Shown here piece after piece: positions 35,001 through 48,400 of a stretch of 64,000 nucleotides of DNA. The position numbers and the translations under genes were made by a program. The stretch covers positions 159,039,863-159,103,862 of the forward strand of contig OV050030.1 of the NCBI GenBank assembly GCA_920105625.2. Direction: 5' to 3'. How positions within the stretch are numbered: position 1 is the stretch's first letter; each line of letters starts with the position of its first letter. Below the pieces are notes generated by a model. The model ran no database searches, was not told the DNA's origin, and saw nothing but the letters and a program-made list of their open reading frames with translations. The DNA comes from Clusia tigrina (taxonomy: Eukaryota > Arthropoda > Insecta > Diptera > Clusiidae).

Positions 35001-38000
35001 AAATTGATAAGAGGCTCGAGTACTTTATTGTCACAAAATTTCAAGGTTTTATGACGCTCCAGTAAAAAGGTGCAAGCACTTGATTGTTGCAAACTTTGTT
35101 GGATATAGAAGTTAGGGCCATTTGAAGTTTTATCAATATTTTTTTTGGGACTCAAGGGTAGCATAGCTATGAGCGATAGCTTAAATTGACAAGAGTAAAA
35201 AGTAACAAGCATTTGATTGTTGCAAACTTTGATAGGTATAGGACGCACCGTATAGAAGTTAGGGCCATTTGAAGTTTTATCAGTGTTTGTTTTGGGACTC
35301 AAGGGTAGCATAGCTATGAGCGATAGCTTATATTGACAAGATTACTTTATTGTCACACAATTTCAAGGTTTTATTACGCTCCGGTAAAAATTTACAAGCA
35401 TTTGAATGTTGCAAACTTTGATAGGTATAGGACACACCGTATAGAAGTTAGGGCCATTTGAAGTTTTATCAGTATTTGTTTTTGGACTCAAGGGTAGCAT
35501 AGGTATGAGCGATAGCTTAAATTGATAAGAGGCTCGAGTACCTTATTATCACAAAATTTCAAGGGTTTATTACACTCCTGTAAAAAGTTACAAGCATTTG
35601 AATTTTGCAAACTTTGATAGGTATATGACGCACCGTATAGAAGTTAGGGCCATTTGAAGTTTTATTAGTTTTTGATTTGGGACTCAAGAGTAGAATAGCT
35701 ATGAGCGATAGCTTAAATTGATAAGAAGCTCGAGTACTTTATTGTCACAAAATTTCAAGGTTTTATTACACTCCAGTAAAAAGTTACAAGCATTTGAATT
35801 TTGCAAACTTTGATAGGTATAGGACGCACAGTATAGAAGTTAGGGCCATTTGAAGTTTTATCAATACTTGTTTTGGGACTCAAGGGTAGCATAGCTATGA
35901 GCGATAGCTTAAATTGATAAGAGGCTCGAGTACTTCATTGTCACAAAATTTCAACGTTTTATGACGCTCCGGTAAAAAGTTACAAGCATTTGAATGTTGC
36001 AAACTTTGATAGGTATAGTTGGCACCGTATAAAAGTTAGAACCATTTGAACTTTTATCAGTATTTGTTTTGGGACTCAAGAGTAGCATAGCTATTAACGA
36101 TAGCTTAAATTGACAAAAGGCATGAGTACTTTATTGTCACAAAATTTCAAGGATTTTTTACGCTCCAGTAAAAAGTTACAAGCATATGAATGTTGCAAAC
36201 TTTGATAGGTATAGGACGCACCGTATAGAAGTTAGGTCAATTTGAAGTTTTATCAGTATTTGGTTTGCGACTCAAAGGTAGCATAGCTATGTGCGATATC
36301 TTAAATTGAGTACTTTATTGTCACAAAATTTCAAGGTTTTATTACGCTCAAGTAAAAAGTAACAAGCATTTGATTGTTGCAAACTTCGATAGGTATAGGA
36401 CGCACCGTATAGAAGTTAGGGCCATTTGAAGTTTTATCAGTGTTTGTTTTGGGACTCATGGGTAGCATAGCTATGAGCGATAGCTTATTTTGACAAGATT
36501 ACTTTATTGTCACAAAATTTCAAGGTTTTATTACGCTCCGGTAAAAATTTACAAGCATTTGAATGTTGCAAACTTTGATAGGTATATGACGCACCGTATA
36601 GAAGTTAGGGCCACTTGAAGTTTTATCAGTCTTTGTTTTGGGACTCAAGAGTAGCATAGCTATGAGCGATAGCTTATATTGACTAGATTACTTTATTCTC
36701 ACAAAATTTCAAGGTTTTTTTACGCTCCGGTAAAAATTTACAAGCATTTGAATGTTGCAAACTTTGATAGGTATAGGACGCACCGTATAGAAGTTAGGGC
36801 CATTTGAAGTTTTATCAGTGTTTATTTTGGGACCAAGGATAGCATAGCTACGAGCGATAGCTTAAATGGACAAGAGTACTTTATTGTCACAAAATTTCAA
36901 GGTTTTATTACACTCCTGTAAAAATTTACAAGCATTTGAATTTTGCAAACTTTGATAGGTATAGGCCGCACCGTATAGAAGTTAGGGCCATTTGAAGTTT
37001 TATCAATATTTGTTTTGGGACTCAAGGGAAGCATAGCTATGAGCGATAGCTTAAATTGATAAGAGGCTCGAGTACTTTATTGTCACAAAATTTCAACGTT
37101 CTATGGCGCTCCAGTAAAAAGTTACAAGCATTTGAATGTTGCAAACTTTGATAGGTATTGGAGGCACCGTATAAAAGTTAGATTCATTTGAACTTTTATC
37201 AGTGTTTGTTTTGGGACTCAAGGGTAGTATCGATATGAACGATAGCTTAAATTGACAAAAGGCATGAGTACTTTATTGTCACAAAATTTCAAGGTTTTTT
37301 TACGCTCCTGTAAAAAGTTACAAGCATTTGATTGTTGCAAACTTTGATAGGTATAGGACGCACCGTATAAAAGTTAGGTCCATTAGAAGTTTTATCAGTG
37401 TTTGGTTTGCGACTCAAAGGTAGCATAGCTATGAGCGATATCTTAAATTGAGTACTTTATTGTCACAAAATTTCAAGGTTTTATTACGCTCAAGTAAAAA
37501 GTTACAAGCATTTGAATATGGCAAACTTTGATAGGTATAGGAGGCACCGTATAGAAGTTAGGGCCATTTGAAGCTTTATAAGTGTTTGATTTGGGACTGA
37601 AGGGTAGCATAGGTATGAGCGATAGCTTAAATTGATAAGAGGCTCGAGTACTTTATTGTCACAAAATTTCAAGGTTTTATGACGCTCCAGTAAAAAGGTG
37701 CAAGCATTTGATTGTTGCAAACTTTGTTGGATATAGAAGTTAGGGCCATTTGAAGTTTTATCAATATTTTTTTTGGGACTCAAGGGTAGCATAGCTATGA
37801 GCGATAGCTTAAATTGACAAGAGTAAAAAGTAACAAGCATTTGATTGTTGCAAACTTTGTTAGGTATAGGACGCACCGTATAGAAGTTAGGGCCATTTGA
37901 AGTTTTATCAGTGTTTGTTTTGGGACTCAAGGGTAGCATAGCTATGAGCGATAGCTTATATTGACAAGATTACTTTATTGTCACACAATTTCAAGGTTTT

Positions 38001-41000
38001 ATTACGCTCCGGTAAAAATTTACAAGCATTTGAATGTTGCAAACTTTGATAGGTATAGGACACACCGTATAGAAGTTAGGGCCATTTGAAGTTTTATCAG
38101 TATTTGTTTTTGGACTCAAGGGTAGCATAGGTATGAGCGATAGCTTAAATTGATAAGAGGCTCGAGTACCTTATTATCACAAAATTTCAAGGGTTTATTA
38201 CACTCCTGTAAAAAGTTACAAGCATTTGAATTTTGCAAACTTTGATAGGTATAGGATGCACCGTATAGAAGTTAGGGCCATTTGAAGTTTTATTAGTTTT
38301 TGTTTTGGGACTCAAGAGTAGAATAGCTATGAGCGATAGCTTAAATTGATAAGAGGCTCGAGTACTTTATTGTCACAAAATTTCAAGGTTTTATTACACT
38401 GCAGTTAAAAGTTACAAGCATTTGAATTTTGCAAACTTTGATAGGTATAGGACGCACAGTATAGAAGTTAGGGCCATTTGAAGTTTTATCAATACTTGTT
38501 TTGGGACTCAAGGGTAGCATAGCTATGAGCGATAGCTTAAATTGATAAGAGGCTCGAGTACTTCATTGTCACAAAATTTCAACGTTTTATGACGCTCCAG
38601 TAAAAAGTTACAAGCATTTGAATGTTGCAAACTTTGATAGGTATAGTTGGCACCGTATAAAAGTTAGAACCATTTGAACTTTTATCAGTATTTGTTTTGG
38701 GACTCAAGAGTAGCATAGCTATGAACGATAGCTTAAATTGACAAAAGGCATGAGTACTTTATTGTCACAAAATTTCAAGGATTTTTTACGCTCCAGTAAA
38801 AAGTTACAAGCATATGAATGTTGCAAACTTTGATAGGTATAGTACGCACCGTATAGAAGTTAGGGACATTTGAAGTTTTATCAGTGTTTGTTTTGGGACT
38901 CAAGAGGAGCATAGCTATGAGCGATAGCTTATATTGACTAGATTACTTTATTGTCACAAAATTTCAAGGTTTTTTTACGCTCCGGTAAAAATTTACAAGC
39001 ATTTGAATGTTGCAAACTTTGATAGGTATAGGACGCACCGTATAGAAGTTAGGGCCATTTGAAGTTTTATCAGTGTTTGTTTTGGGTCTCAAGGGTAGCA
39101 TAGCTACGAGCGATAGCTTAAATGGACAAGAGTACTTTATTGTCACAAAATTTCAAGGTTTTATTACACTCCTGTAAAAAGTTACAAGCATTTGATTTTG
39201 CAAACTTTGATAGGTATAGGACGCACCGTATAGAAGTTAGGGCCATTTGAAGTTTTATCAATATTTGTTTTGGGACTCAAGGGAAGCATAGCTATGAGCG
39301 ATAGCTTAAATTGATAAGAGGGTCGAGTACTTTATTGTCACAAAATTTCAACGTTCTATGGCGCTCCAGTAAAAAGTTACAAGCATTTGAATGTTGCAAA
39401 CTTTGATAGGTATAGGAGGCACCGTATAAAAGTTAGAACCATTTGAACTTTTATCAGTGTTTGTTTTGGGACTCAAGGGTAGTATAGCTATGAACGATAG
39501 CTTAAATTAACAAAAGGCATGAGTACTTTATTGTCACAAAATTTCAAGGTTTTTTTACGCTCCTGTAAAAAGTTACAAGCATTTGATTGTTGCAAACTGT
39601 GATATATATAACACGCACCGTATAGAAGTTAGGGCCATTTGAAGTTTTATCAGTGTTTGTTTTGGGACTCAGGAGTAGCATAGCTATGAGCGATAGCTTA
39701 TATTGACTAGATTACTTTATTGTCACAAAATTTCAAGGTTTTTTACGCTCCGGTAAAAATTTACAAGCATTTGAATGTTGCAAACTTTGATAGGTATAGG
39801 ACGCACCGTATAGAAGTTAGGGCCATTTGAAGTTTTATCAGTGTTTGTTTTGGGACTCAAGAGTAGCATAGCTATGAGCGATAGCTTATATTGACTAGAT
39901 TACTTTATTGTCACAAAATTTCAAGGTTTTATTACACTCCAGTAAAAATTTACAAGCATTTGAATGTTGCAAACTTTGATAGGTATAGGACGCACCGTAT
40001 AGAAGTTAGGTCCATTTGAAGTTTTATCAGTGTTTGGTTTGCGACTCAAAGGTAGCATAGCTATGAGCGATATCTTAAATTGAGTACTTTATTGTCACAA
40101 AATTTCAAGGTTTTATTACGCTCAATTAAAAAGTTACAAGCATTTGAATATGGCAAACTTTGATAGGTATAGGAGGCACCGTATAGAAGTTAGGGCCATT
40201 TGAAGTTTTATCAATATTTGTTTTGGGACTCAAGGGAAGCATAGCTATGAGCGATAGCTTAAATTGATAAGAGGCTCGAGTACTTTATTGTCACAAAATT
40301 TCAACGTTCTATGGCGCTCCAGTAAAAAGTTACAAGCATTTGAATGTTGCAAACTTTGATAGGTATAGGAGGCACCGTATAAAAGTTAGATTCATTTGAA
40401 CTTTTATCAGTGTTTGTTTTGGGACTCAAGGGTAGTATAGCTATGAACGATAGCTTAAATTGACAAACGCCATGAGTACTTTATTGTCACAAAATTTCAA
40501 GGTTTTATGACGCTCCAGTAAAAAGGTGCAAGCATTTGATTGTTGCAAACTTTGTTAGGTATAGGACGCACCGTATAGAAGTTAGGGCCATTTGAAGTTT
40601 TATCAGTGTTTGTTTTGGGACTCAAGGGTAGCATAGCTATGAGCGATAGCTTATATTGACAAGATTACTTTATTGTCACACAATTTCAAGGTTTTATTAC
40701 GCTCCGGTAAAAATTTACAAGCATTTGAATGTTGCAAATTTTGATAGGTATAGGACACACCGTATAGAAGTTAGGGCCATTTGAAGTTTTATCAGTATTT
40801 GTTTTTGGACTCAAGGGTAGCATAGGTATGAGCGATAGCTTAAATTGATAAGAGGCTCGAGTACCTTATTATCACAAAATTTCAAGGGTTTATTACACTC
40901 CTGTAAAAAGTTACAAGCATTTGAATTTTGCAAACTTTGATAGGTATAGGATGCACCGTATAGAAGTTAGGGCCATTTGAAGTTTTATTAGTTTTTGTTT

Positions 41001-44000
41001 TGGGACTCAAGAGTAGAATAGCTATGAGCGATAGCTTAAATTGATAAGAGGCTCGAGTACTTTATTGTCACAAAATTTCAAGGTTTTATTACACTCCAGT
41101 AAAAAGTTACAAGCATTTGAATTTTGTAAACTTTGATAGGTATAGGACGCACAGTATAGAAGTTAGGGCCATTTGAAGTTTTATCAATACTTGTTTTGGG
41201 ACTCAAGGGTAGCATAGCTATGAGCGATAGCTTAAATTGATAAGAGGCTCGAGTACTTCATTGTCACAAAATTTCAACGTTTTATGACGCTCCAGTAAAA
41301 AGTTACAAGCATTTGAATGTTGCAAACTTTGATAGGTATAGTTGGCACCGTATAAAAGTTAGAACCATTTGAACTTTTATCAGTATTTGTTTTGGGACTC
41401 AAGAGTAGCATAGCTATGAACGATAGCTTAAATTGACAAAAGGCATGAGTACTTTATTGCACAAAATTTCAAGGATTTTTTACGCTCCAGTAAAAAGTTA
41501 CAAGCATATGAATGTTGCAAACTTTGATAGGTATAGGACGCACCGTATAGAAGTTAGGTCAATTTGAAGTTTTATCAGTGTTTGGTTTGCGACTCAAAGG
41601 TAGCATAGCTATGTGCGATATCTTAAATTGAGTACTTTATTGTCACAAAATTTCAAGGTTTTATTACGCTCAAGTAAAAAGTAACAAGCATTTGATTGTT
41701 GCAAACTTTGATAGGTATAGTACGCACCGTATAGAAGTTAGGGCCATTTGAAGTTTTATCAGTGTTTTTTTTCGGACTCAAGGGTAGCATAGCTATGAGC
41801 GATAGCTTATATTGACAAGATTACTTTATTGTCACAAAATTTCAAGGTTTTATTACGCTCCGGTAAAAATTTACAAGCATTTGAATGTTGCAAACTTTGA
41901 TAGGTATATGACGCACCGTATAGAAGTTAGGGCCATTTGAAGTTTTATCAGTGTTTGTTTTGGGACTCAAGAGTAGCATAGCTATGAGCGATAGCTTATA
42001 TTGACTAGATTACTTTATTGTCACAAAATTTCAAGGTTTTTTTACGCTCCGGTAAAAATTTACAAGCATTTGAATGTTGCAAACTTTGATAGGTATAGGA
42101 CGCACCGTATAGAAGTTAGGGCCATTTGAAGTTTTATCAGTGTTTGTTTTGGGACTCAAGGGTAGCATAGCTACGAGCGATAGCTTAAATGGACAAGAGT
42201 ACTTTATTGTCACAAAATTTCAAGGTTTTATTACACTCCTGTAAAAAGTTACAAGCATTTGAATTTTGCAAACTTTGATAGGTATAGGACGCACCGTATA
42301 GAAGTTAGGGCCATTTGAAGTTTTATCAATATTTGTTTTGGGACTCAAGGGAAGCATAGCTATGAGCGATAGCTTAAATTGATAAGAGGGTCGAGTACTT
42401 TATTGTCACAAAATTTCAACGTTCTATGGCGCTCCAGTAAAAAGTTACAAGCATTTGAATGTTGCAAACTTTGATAGGTATAGGAGGCACCGTTTAAAAG
42501 TTAGAACCATTTGAACTTTTATCAGTGTTTGTTTTGGGACTCAAGGGTAGTATAGCTATGAACGATAGCTTAAATTGACAAAAGGCATGAGTACTTTATT
42601 GTCACAAAATTTCAAGGTTTTTTTACGCTCCTGTAAAAAGTTACAAGCATTTGATTGTTGCAAACTGTGATATATATAACACGCACCGTATAGAAGTTAG
42701 GGCCATTTGAAGTTTTATCAATGTTTGTTTTGGGAATCAAGGGTAGCATAGCTACGAGCGATAGCTTAAATGGACAAGAGTACTTTATTGTCACAAAATT
42801 TCAAGGTTTTATTACGCTCCGGTAAAAATTTACAAGCATTTGAATGTTGCAAACTTTGATAGGTATAGGACGCACCATATAGAAGTTAGGGCCATTTGAA
42901 GTTTTATCAGTGTTTGTTTTGGGACTCAAGAGTAGCATAGCTATGAGCGATAGCTTATATTGACTAGATTACTTTATTGTCACAAAATTTCAAGGTTTTT
43001 TTACGCTCCGGTAAAAATTTACAAGCATTTGAATGTTGCAAACTTTGATAGGTATAGGACGCACCGTATAGAAGTTAGGTAGCATATTTGAAGTTTTATC
43101 AGTGTTTGTTTTGGGACTCAAGAGTAGCATAGCTATGAGCGATAGCTTATATTGACTAGATTACTTTATTGTCACAAAATTTCAAGGTTTTATTACACTC
43201 CAGTAAAAATTTACAAGCATTTGAATGTTGCAAACTTTGATAGGTATAGGACGCACCGTATAGAAGTTAGGTCCATTTGAAGTTTTATCAGTGTTTGGTT
43301 TGCGACTCAAAGGTAGCATAGCTATGAGCGATATCTTAAATTGAGTACTTTATTGTCACAAAATTTCAAGGTTCAATACGCTCAAGTAAAAAGTTACAAG
43401 CATTTGAATATGGCAAACATTGATAGGTATAGGAGGCACCGTACAGAAGTTAGGGCCATTTGAAGCTTTATAAGTGTTTGATTTGGGACTGAAGGGTAGC
43501 ATAGGTATGAGCGATAGCTTAAATTGATAAGAGGCTCGAGTACTTTATTGTCACAAAATTTAAAGATTTTATGACGCTCCAGTAAAAAGGTGCAAGCATT
43601 TGATTGTTGCAAACTTTGTTGGATATTGAAGTTAGGGCCATTTGAAGTTTTATCAATATTTTTTTTGGGACTCAAGGGTAGCATAGCTATGAGCGATAGC
43701 TTAAATTGACAAGAGTAAAAAGTAACAAGCATTTGATTGTTGCAAACTTTGATAGGTATAGGACGCACCGTATAGAAGTTAGGGCCATTTGAAGTTTTAT
43801 CAATATTTGTTTTGCCACTCAAGGGTAGCATAGCTTTGAGCGATAGCTTAAATTGATAAGAGGCTCGAGTACTTTATTGTCACAAAATTTCAACGTTTTA
43901 TGACGCTCCAGTAAAAAGTTACAAGCATTTGAATGTTGCAAACTTTGTTAGGTATAGGACGCACCGTATAGAAGTTAGGTCCATTTGATGTTTTATCAGT

Positions 44001-44559
44001 GTTTGTTTTGCGACTCAAAGGTAGCATAGCTATGAGCGCTAGCTTAAATTGACAAGAGTAAAAAGTTAAAAGCATTTGAATGTTACAAACTTTGATATGT
44101 ATAGGACGCACATTATAGAAGTTAGTTAGATAGCTTAAATTGGAAAGAGGCACGAGTACTTTCTTGTCACAAAATTTCAAGGGTTTATGCCGCTCCAGTA
44201 AAAAGTTACAAGCATTTGATTGTTGCAAACTTTGATAGGAATAGGACGTACCGTATAGAAGTTAGGGCCATTTGAAGTTTTATTAGTGTTTGTTTTGAGA
44301 CTCAAGGGTATCATAGCTATGAGCGATAGCTTATATTGACAAGAGTACTTTATTGTCACAAAATTTCAAGGTTTCATAACGCTCCAGTAAAAAGTTGCAA
44401 GCATTTGAATTTTGCAAATTTTGATAGGTATAGGACGAACCGTATAGAAGTTAGAACCATTTGAAGTTTTGTCAGTGTATGTTTTGGGAGTCAATGGTAG
44501 CATAGCTATGAGCGATAGCTTAAATTGACAAGAGGCACGAGTACTTTAATGTCACAAAA

Positions 44560-44810
44560 TTTCAAGGTTTTATTACGCTCCAGTATAAAGTTACAAGCAT
44601 TTGAATGTTACAAACTTTGATAGGTATAGGACGCACCGCATAGAAGTTTGGGCCATTTGAAGTTTAATAAGTGTTTGTTTTGGGACTCAAGGAACCGTAT
44701 AGAAGTTAGAACCATTTGAAGGTTTGTCAGTGTATGTTTTGGGACTCAAGAGTAGCATATCTATGAGCAATAGCTTAAATTGACAAGAGGCACGAGTACT
44801 TTATTGTCAC
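44560..44810 (+). repeat. Extended monomer with internal partial duplication
   Basis: After TTTTGGGACTCAAGG the sequence returns to AACCGTATAGAAGTTAGAAC at 44,693 and repeats the CCATTTGAAG to GGGACTCAAG segment before continuing. This adds about 75-80 bp to one monomer. The same structure is found at 50,249-50,310, so it was copied with its surroundings. Confidence 0.82.
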
Positions 44811-45419
44811 AAAATTTCAAAGTTTCATGACGCTCCGGTAAAAATTTACAAGCATTTGAATGTTGCAAACTTTGATAGGTATAGGACACACCGTATAGAA
44901 GTTAGGGCCATTTGAAATTTTATCAGTGTTTGTTTTGGGACTCAAGGGTAGCATAGGTATGAGCGATAGCTTAAATTGATAAGAGGCTCGAGTACTTTAT
45001 TGTCACAAAATTTCAAGGTTTTATGACGCTCCAGTAAAAAGTTGCAAGCATTTGAATGTTGCAAACTTTGATAGGTATAGGACGCACAGCATAGAAGTTA
45101 GTTAGATAGCTTAAATTGACAAGAGGCACGAGTACCTTATAGTCACAAAATTTCAAGGATTTATGACGCTCCAGAAAAAGTTACAAGCATTTGATTGTTG
45201 CTAACTTTGATAGGACGCACCGTATAGAAGTTAGGGCCATTTGAAGTTTTATTAGTTTTTGTTTTGGGACTCAAGGGTAGCATAGCTATGAGCGATAGCT
45301 TAAATGGACAAAAGTACTTTATTGTCACAAAATTTCAAGGTTTTATTACGCTCCTGTAAAAAGTTACAAGCATTTGAATTTTGCAAACTTTGATAGGTAT
45401 AGGACGCACCGTATAAAAG

Positions 45420-48400
45420 TTAGGGCCATTTGAAGTTTTATCAATGTTTGTTTTGGGACTCAAGGGTAGCATAGCTATGAGCGATAGCTTAAATTGAGTA
45501 CTTTATTGTCACAAAATGTCAAGGTTTTATTACGCTCAAGTAAAAAGTTACAAGCATTTGAATATTGCAAACTTTGATAGGTATAGGAGCCACCGTATAG
45601 AAGTTAGGGCCATTTGAAGCTCTATATGTGTTTGATTTGGGAGTCAAGGGTAGCATAGGTATGAGCGATAGCTTAAATTGATAAGAGGCTCGAGTACTTT
45701 ATTGTCACAAAATTTCAAGGTTTTATGACGCTCCAGTAAAAAGTTGCAAGCATTTGAATGTTGCAAACTTTGATAGGTATAGGACGCACAGCATAGAAGT
45801 TAGTTAGATAGCTTAAATTGACAAGAGGCACGAGTACTTTATTGTCACAAAATTTCAAGGGTTTATGATGCTCCAGGAAAAAGTTACAAGCATTTGAATT
45901 TTGCAAACTTTGATAGGTATAGGACGCACCGTATAGAAGTTAGGGCCATTTGAAGTTTTATCAATATTTGTTTTGGGACTCAAGGATAGCATAGCTATGA
46001 GCGATAGCTTAAATTGATAAGAGGCTCGAATACTTTATTGTCACAAAATTTCAAGGTTTTATGTCGCTCCAGTAAAAAGTTACAAGCATTTGAATGTTGC
46101 AAACTTTGATAGGTATAGGACGAACCGTATAGAAGTTAGAACCATTTGAAGTTTTGTCAGTGTATGTTTTGGGACTCAAGGGTAGCATAGCTATGAGCGA
46201 TAGCTTAAATTGACAAGAGGCACGAGTACTTTCTTGTCACAAAATTTCAAGGTTTTATTACGCTCCAGTATAAAGTTACAAGCATTTGAATGTTACAAAC
46301 TTTGATAGGTATAGGACTCACCGTATAGAAGTTAGGTCCATTTGAAGTTTTATCAGTGTTTGTTTTGGGACTCAAGAGTAGCATATCTATGAACAATAGC
46401 TTAAATTGACAAGAGGCACGAGTACTTTATTGTCACAAAATTTCAAGGTTTCATGACGCTCGAATAAAAAGTTGGAAGCATTTGAATGTTGCAAACTTTG
46501 ATAGGTATAGGACACACCGTATAGAAGTTAGGGCCATTTGAAGTTTTATCAGTGTTTGTTTTGGGACTCAAGGGTAGCATAGGTATGAGCGATAGCTTAT
46601 ATTGACAAGATTACTTTATTGTCACAAAATTTCAAGGTTTTATTACGCTCCGGTAAAAATTTACAAGCATTTGAATGTTGCAAACTTTGATAGGTATAGG
46701 ACGCACCGTATAGAAGTTAGGGCCATTTGAACTTTTATCAGTGTTTTTTCTTTGGGACTCAAGAGTAGCATAGCTATAGCGATACCTTAAATTGATAAGA
46801 GGCTCGAGTACTTTATGTCACAAAATTTCAAGGTTTTATTACACTCATGTAAAAAGTCACAAGCATTTGAATTTTGCAAACTTTGATAGGTATAGGACGC
46901 ACTGTATAGAAGTTAGGGCTATTTGAAGTTTTATCAATATTTGTTTTGCGACTCAAGGGTAGCATAGCTATGAGCGATAGCTTAAATTGATAAGAGGCTC
47001 GAGTACTTTATTGTCAGAAAATTTCAACGTTTTATGACGCTCCAGTAAAAAGTTACAAGCATTTGAATATTGCAAACTTTGAAAGGTATAGATGCCACCT
47101 TATAGAAGTTAGGGCCATTTGAAGCTCTATATTGTTTGATTTGGGACTCAAGGGTAGCATATCTATGAGCGATAGCTTAAATTGATAAGAGGCTAGAGTA
47201 CTTTATTGTCACAAAATTTCAAGATTTTATTACGCTCCAGTAAAGAGCTACAAGCATTTGATTGTTGCAAACTTTGTTAGATACAGAAGTTAGGGCCATT
47301 TGAAGTTTTATCAATATTTTTTTTGGGACTCAAGGGAAGCATAGCTATGAGCGATAGCTTAAATAGACAAGCGTAAAAAGTAACAAGCATTTGATTGTTG
47401 CAAACTTTCATAGGTATAGGACGCACCGTATAGAAGTTAGGGCCATTTGAAGTTTTATCAGTGTTTGTTTTGGGACTCAAGGGTAGCATAGCTACGAGCG
47501 ATAGCTTAAATGGACAAGAGTACTTTATCGTCACAAAATTTCAAGGTTTTATTACACTCCTGTAAAAAGTTACAAGCATTTGAATTTTGCAAACTTTGAT
47601 AGGTATAGGACGCACCGTATAGAAGTTAGGGCCATTTGAAGTTTTATCAATATTTGTTTTGGGACACAAGGGAAGCATAGCTATGAGCGATAGCTTAAAT
47701 TGATAAGAGGCTCGAGTACTTTATTGTCACAAAATTTCAACGTTCTATGACGCTCCAGTAAAAAGTTACAAGCATTTGAATGTTGCAAACTTTGATAGGT
47801 ATAGGACGCACCGTATAGAAGTTAGGTCCATTTGAAGTTTTATCAGTGTTTGGTTTGCGACTCAAAGGTAGCATAGCTATGAGCGATATCTTAAATTGAG
47901 TACTTTATTGTCACAAAATTTCAAGGTTTTATTACGCTCAAGTAAAAAGTTACAAGCATTTAAATATTGCAAACTTTGATAGGTATAGGAGGCACCGTAT
48001 AGAAGTTAGGGCCATTTGAAGGTTTATAAGTGTTTGATTTGAGACTGAAGGGTAGCATAGCTATGAGCGATAGCTTAAATTGAGTACTTTAATGTCACAA
48101 AATTTCAAGGTTTTAATACGGTCAAGTAAAAAGTTACAATCATTTGAATATTGCAAACTTTGATAGGTATAGGAGGCACCGTATAGAAGTTAGGGCCATT
48201 TGAAGCTCTATATGTGTTTGATTTGTAACTCAAGGGTAGCATATCTATGAGCGATAGCTTAAATTGATAAGAGGCTCGAGTACTTTATTGTCACAAAATT
48301 TCAAGGTTTTATGACGCTCCAGTAAAAAGTTGCAAGCATTTGAATGTTGCAAACTTTGATAGGTATAGGACGCAGAGCATAGAAGTTAGTTAGATAGCTT

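Larger units (their letters stand above)
15853..43860 (+). repeat. Domain II: homogenised 12-/14-mer higher-order repeat domain
   Basis: This domain repeats a fixed order of monomer types. An anchor, the junction GACTAGATTACTTTATT followed by CAAGGTTTTTTT, recurs at about 16117, 18746, 20984, 23221, 25459, 26327, 27162, 31466, 31844, 34081, 36710, 38965, 42032 and 42981. Several intervals are 2237-2238 bp (12 monomers), and 2628-2629 bp intervals (14 monomers) recur. Shorter or longer intervals reflect internal deletions and duplications. Corresponding monomers in different units are nearly identical, whereas adjacent monomers within a unit differ, which is the classic signature of a higher-order repeat. 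The right boundary is approximate. Confidence 0.88.

Noticed and set aside
34874..35311. Longest open reading frames (up to 145 codons, minus strand) as genes
   Set aside because: They are translations of satellite monomers, recur dozens of times with the same variants as the DNA repeat, often need GTG or TTG starts, and end wherever a length class shifts frame. No signal peptide, domain or codon constraint is visible.
39598..39613. ATATATATA stretch as a promoter or origin element
   Set aside because: It is a local substitution cluster in one monomer type (also 42,668 and 61,621), passed on by duplication, with no other supporting motif.
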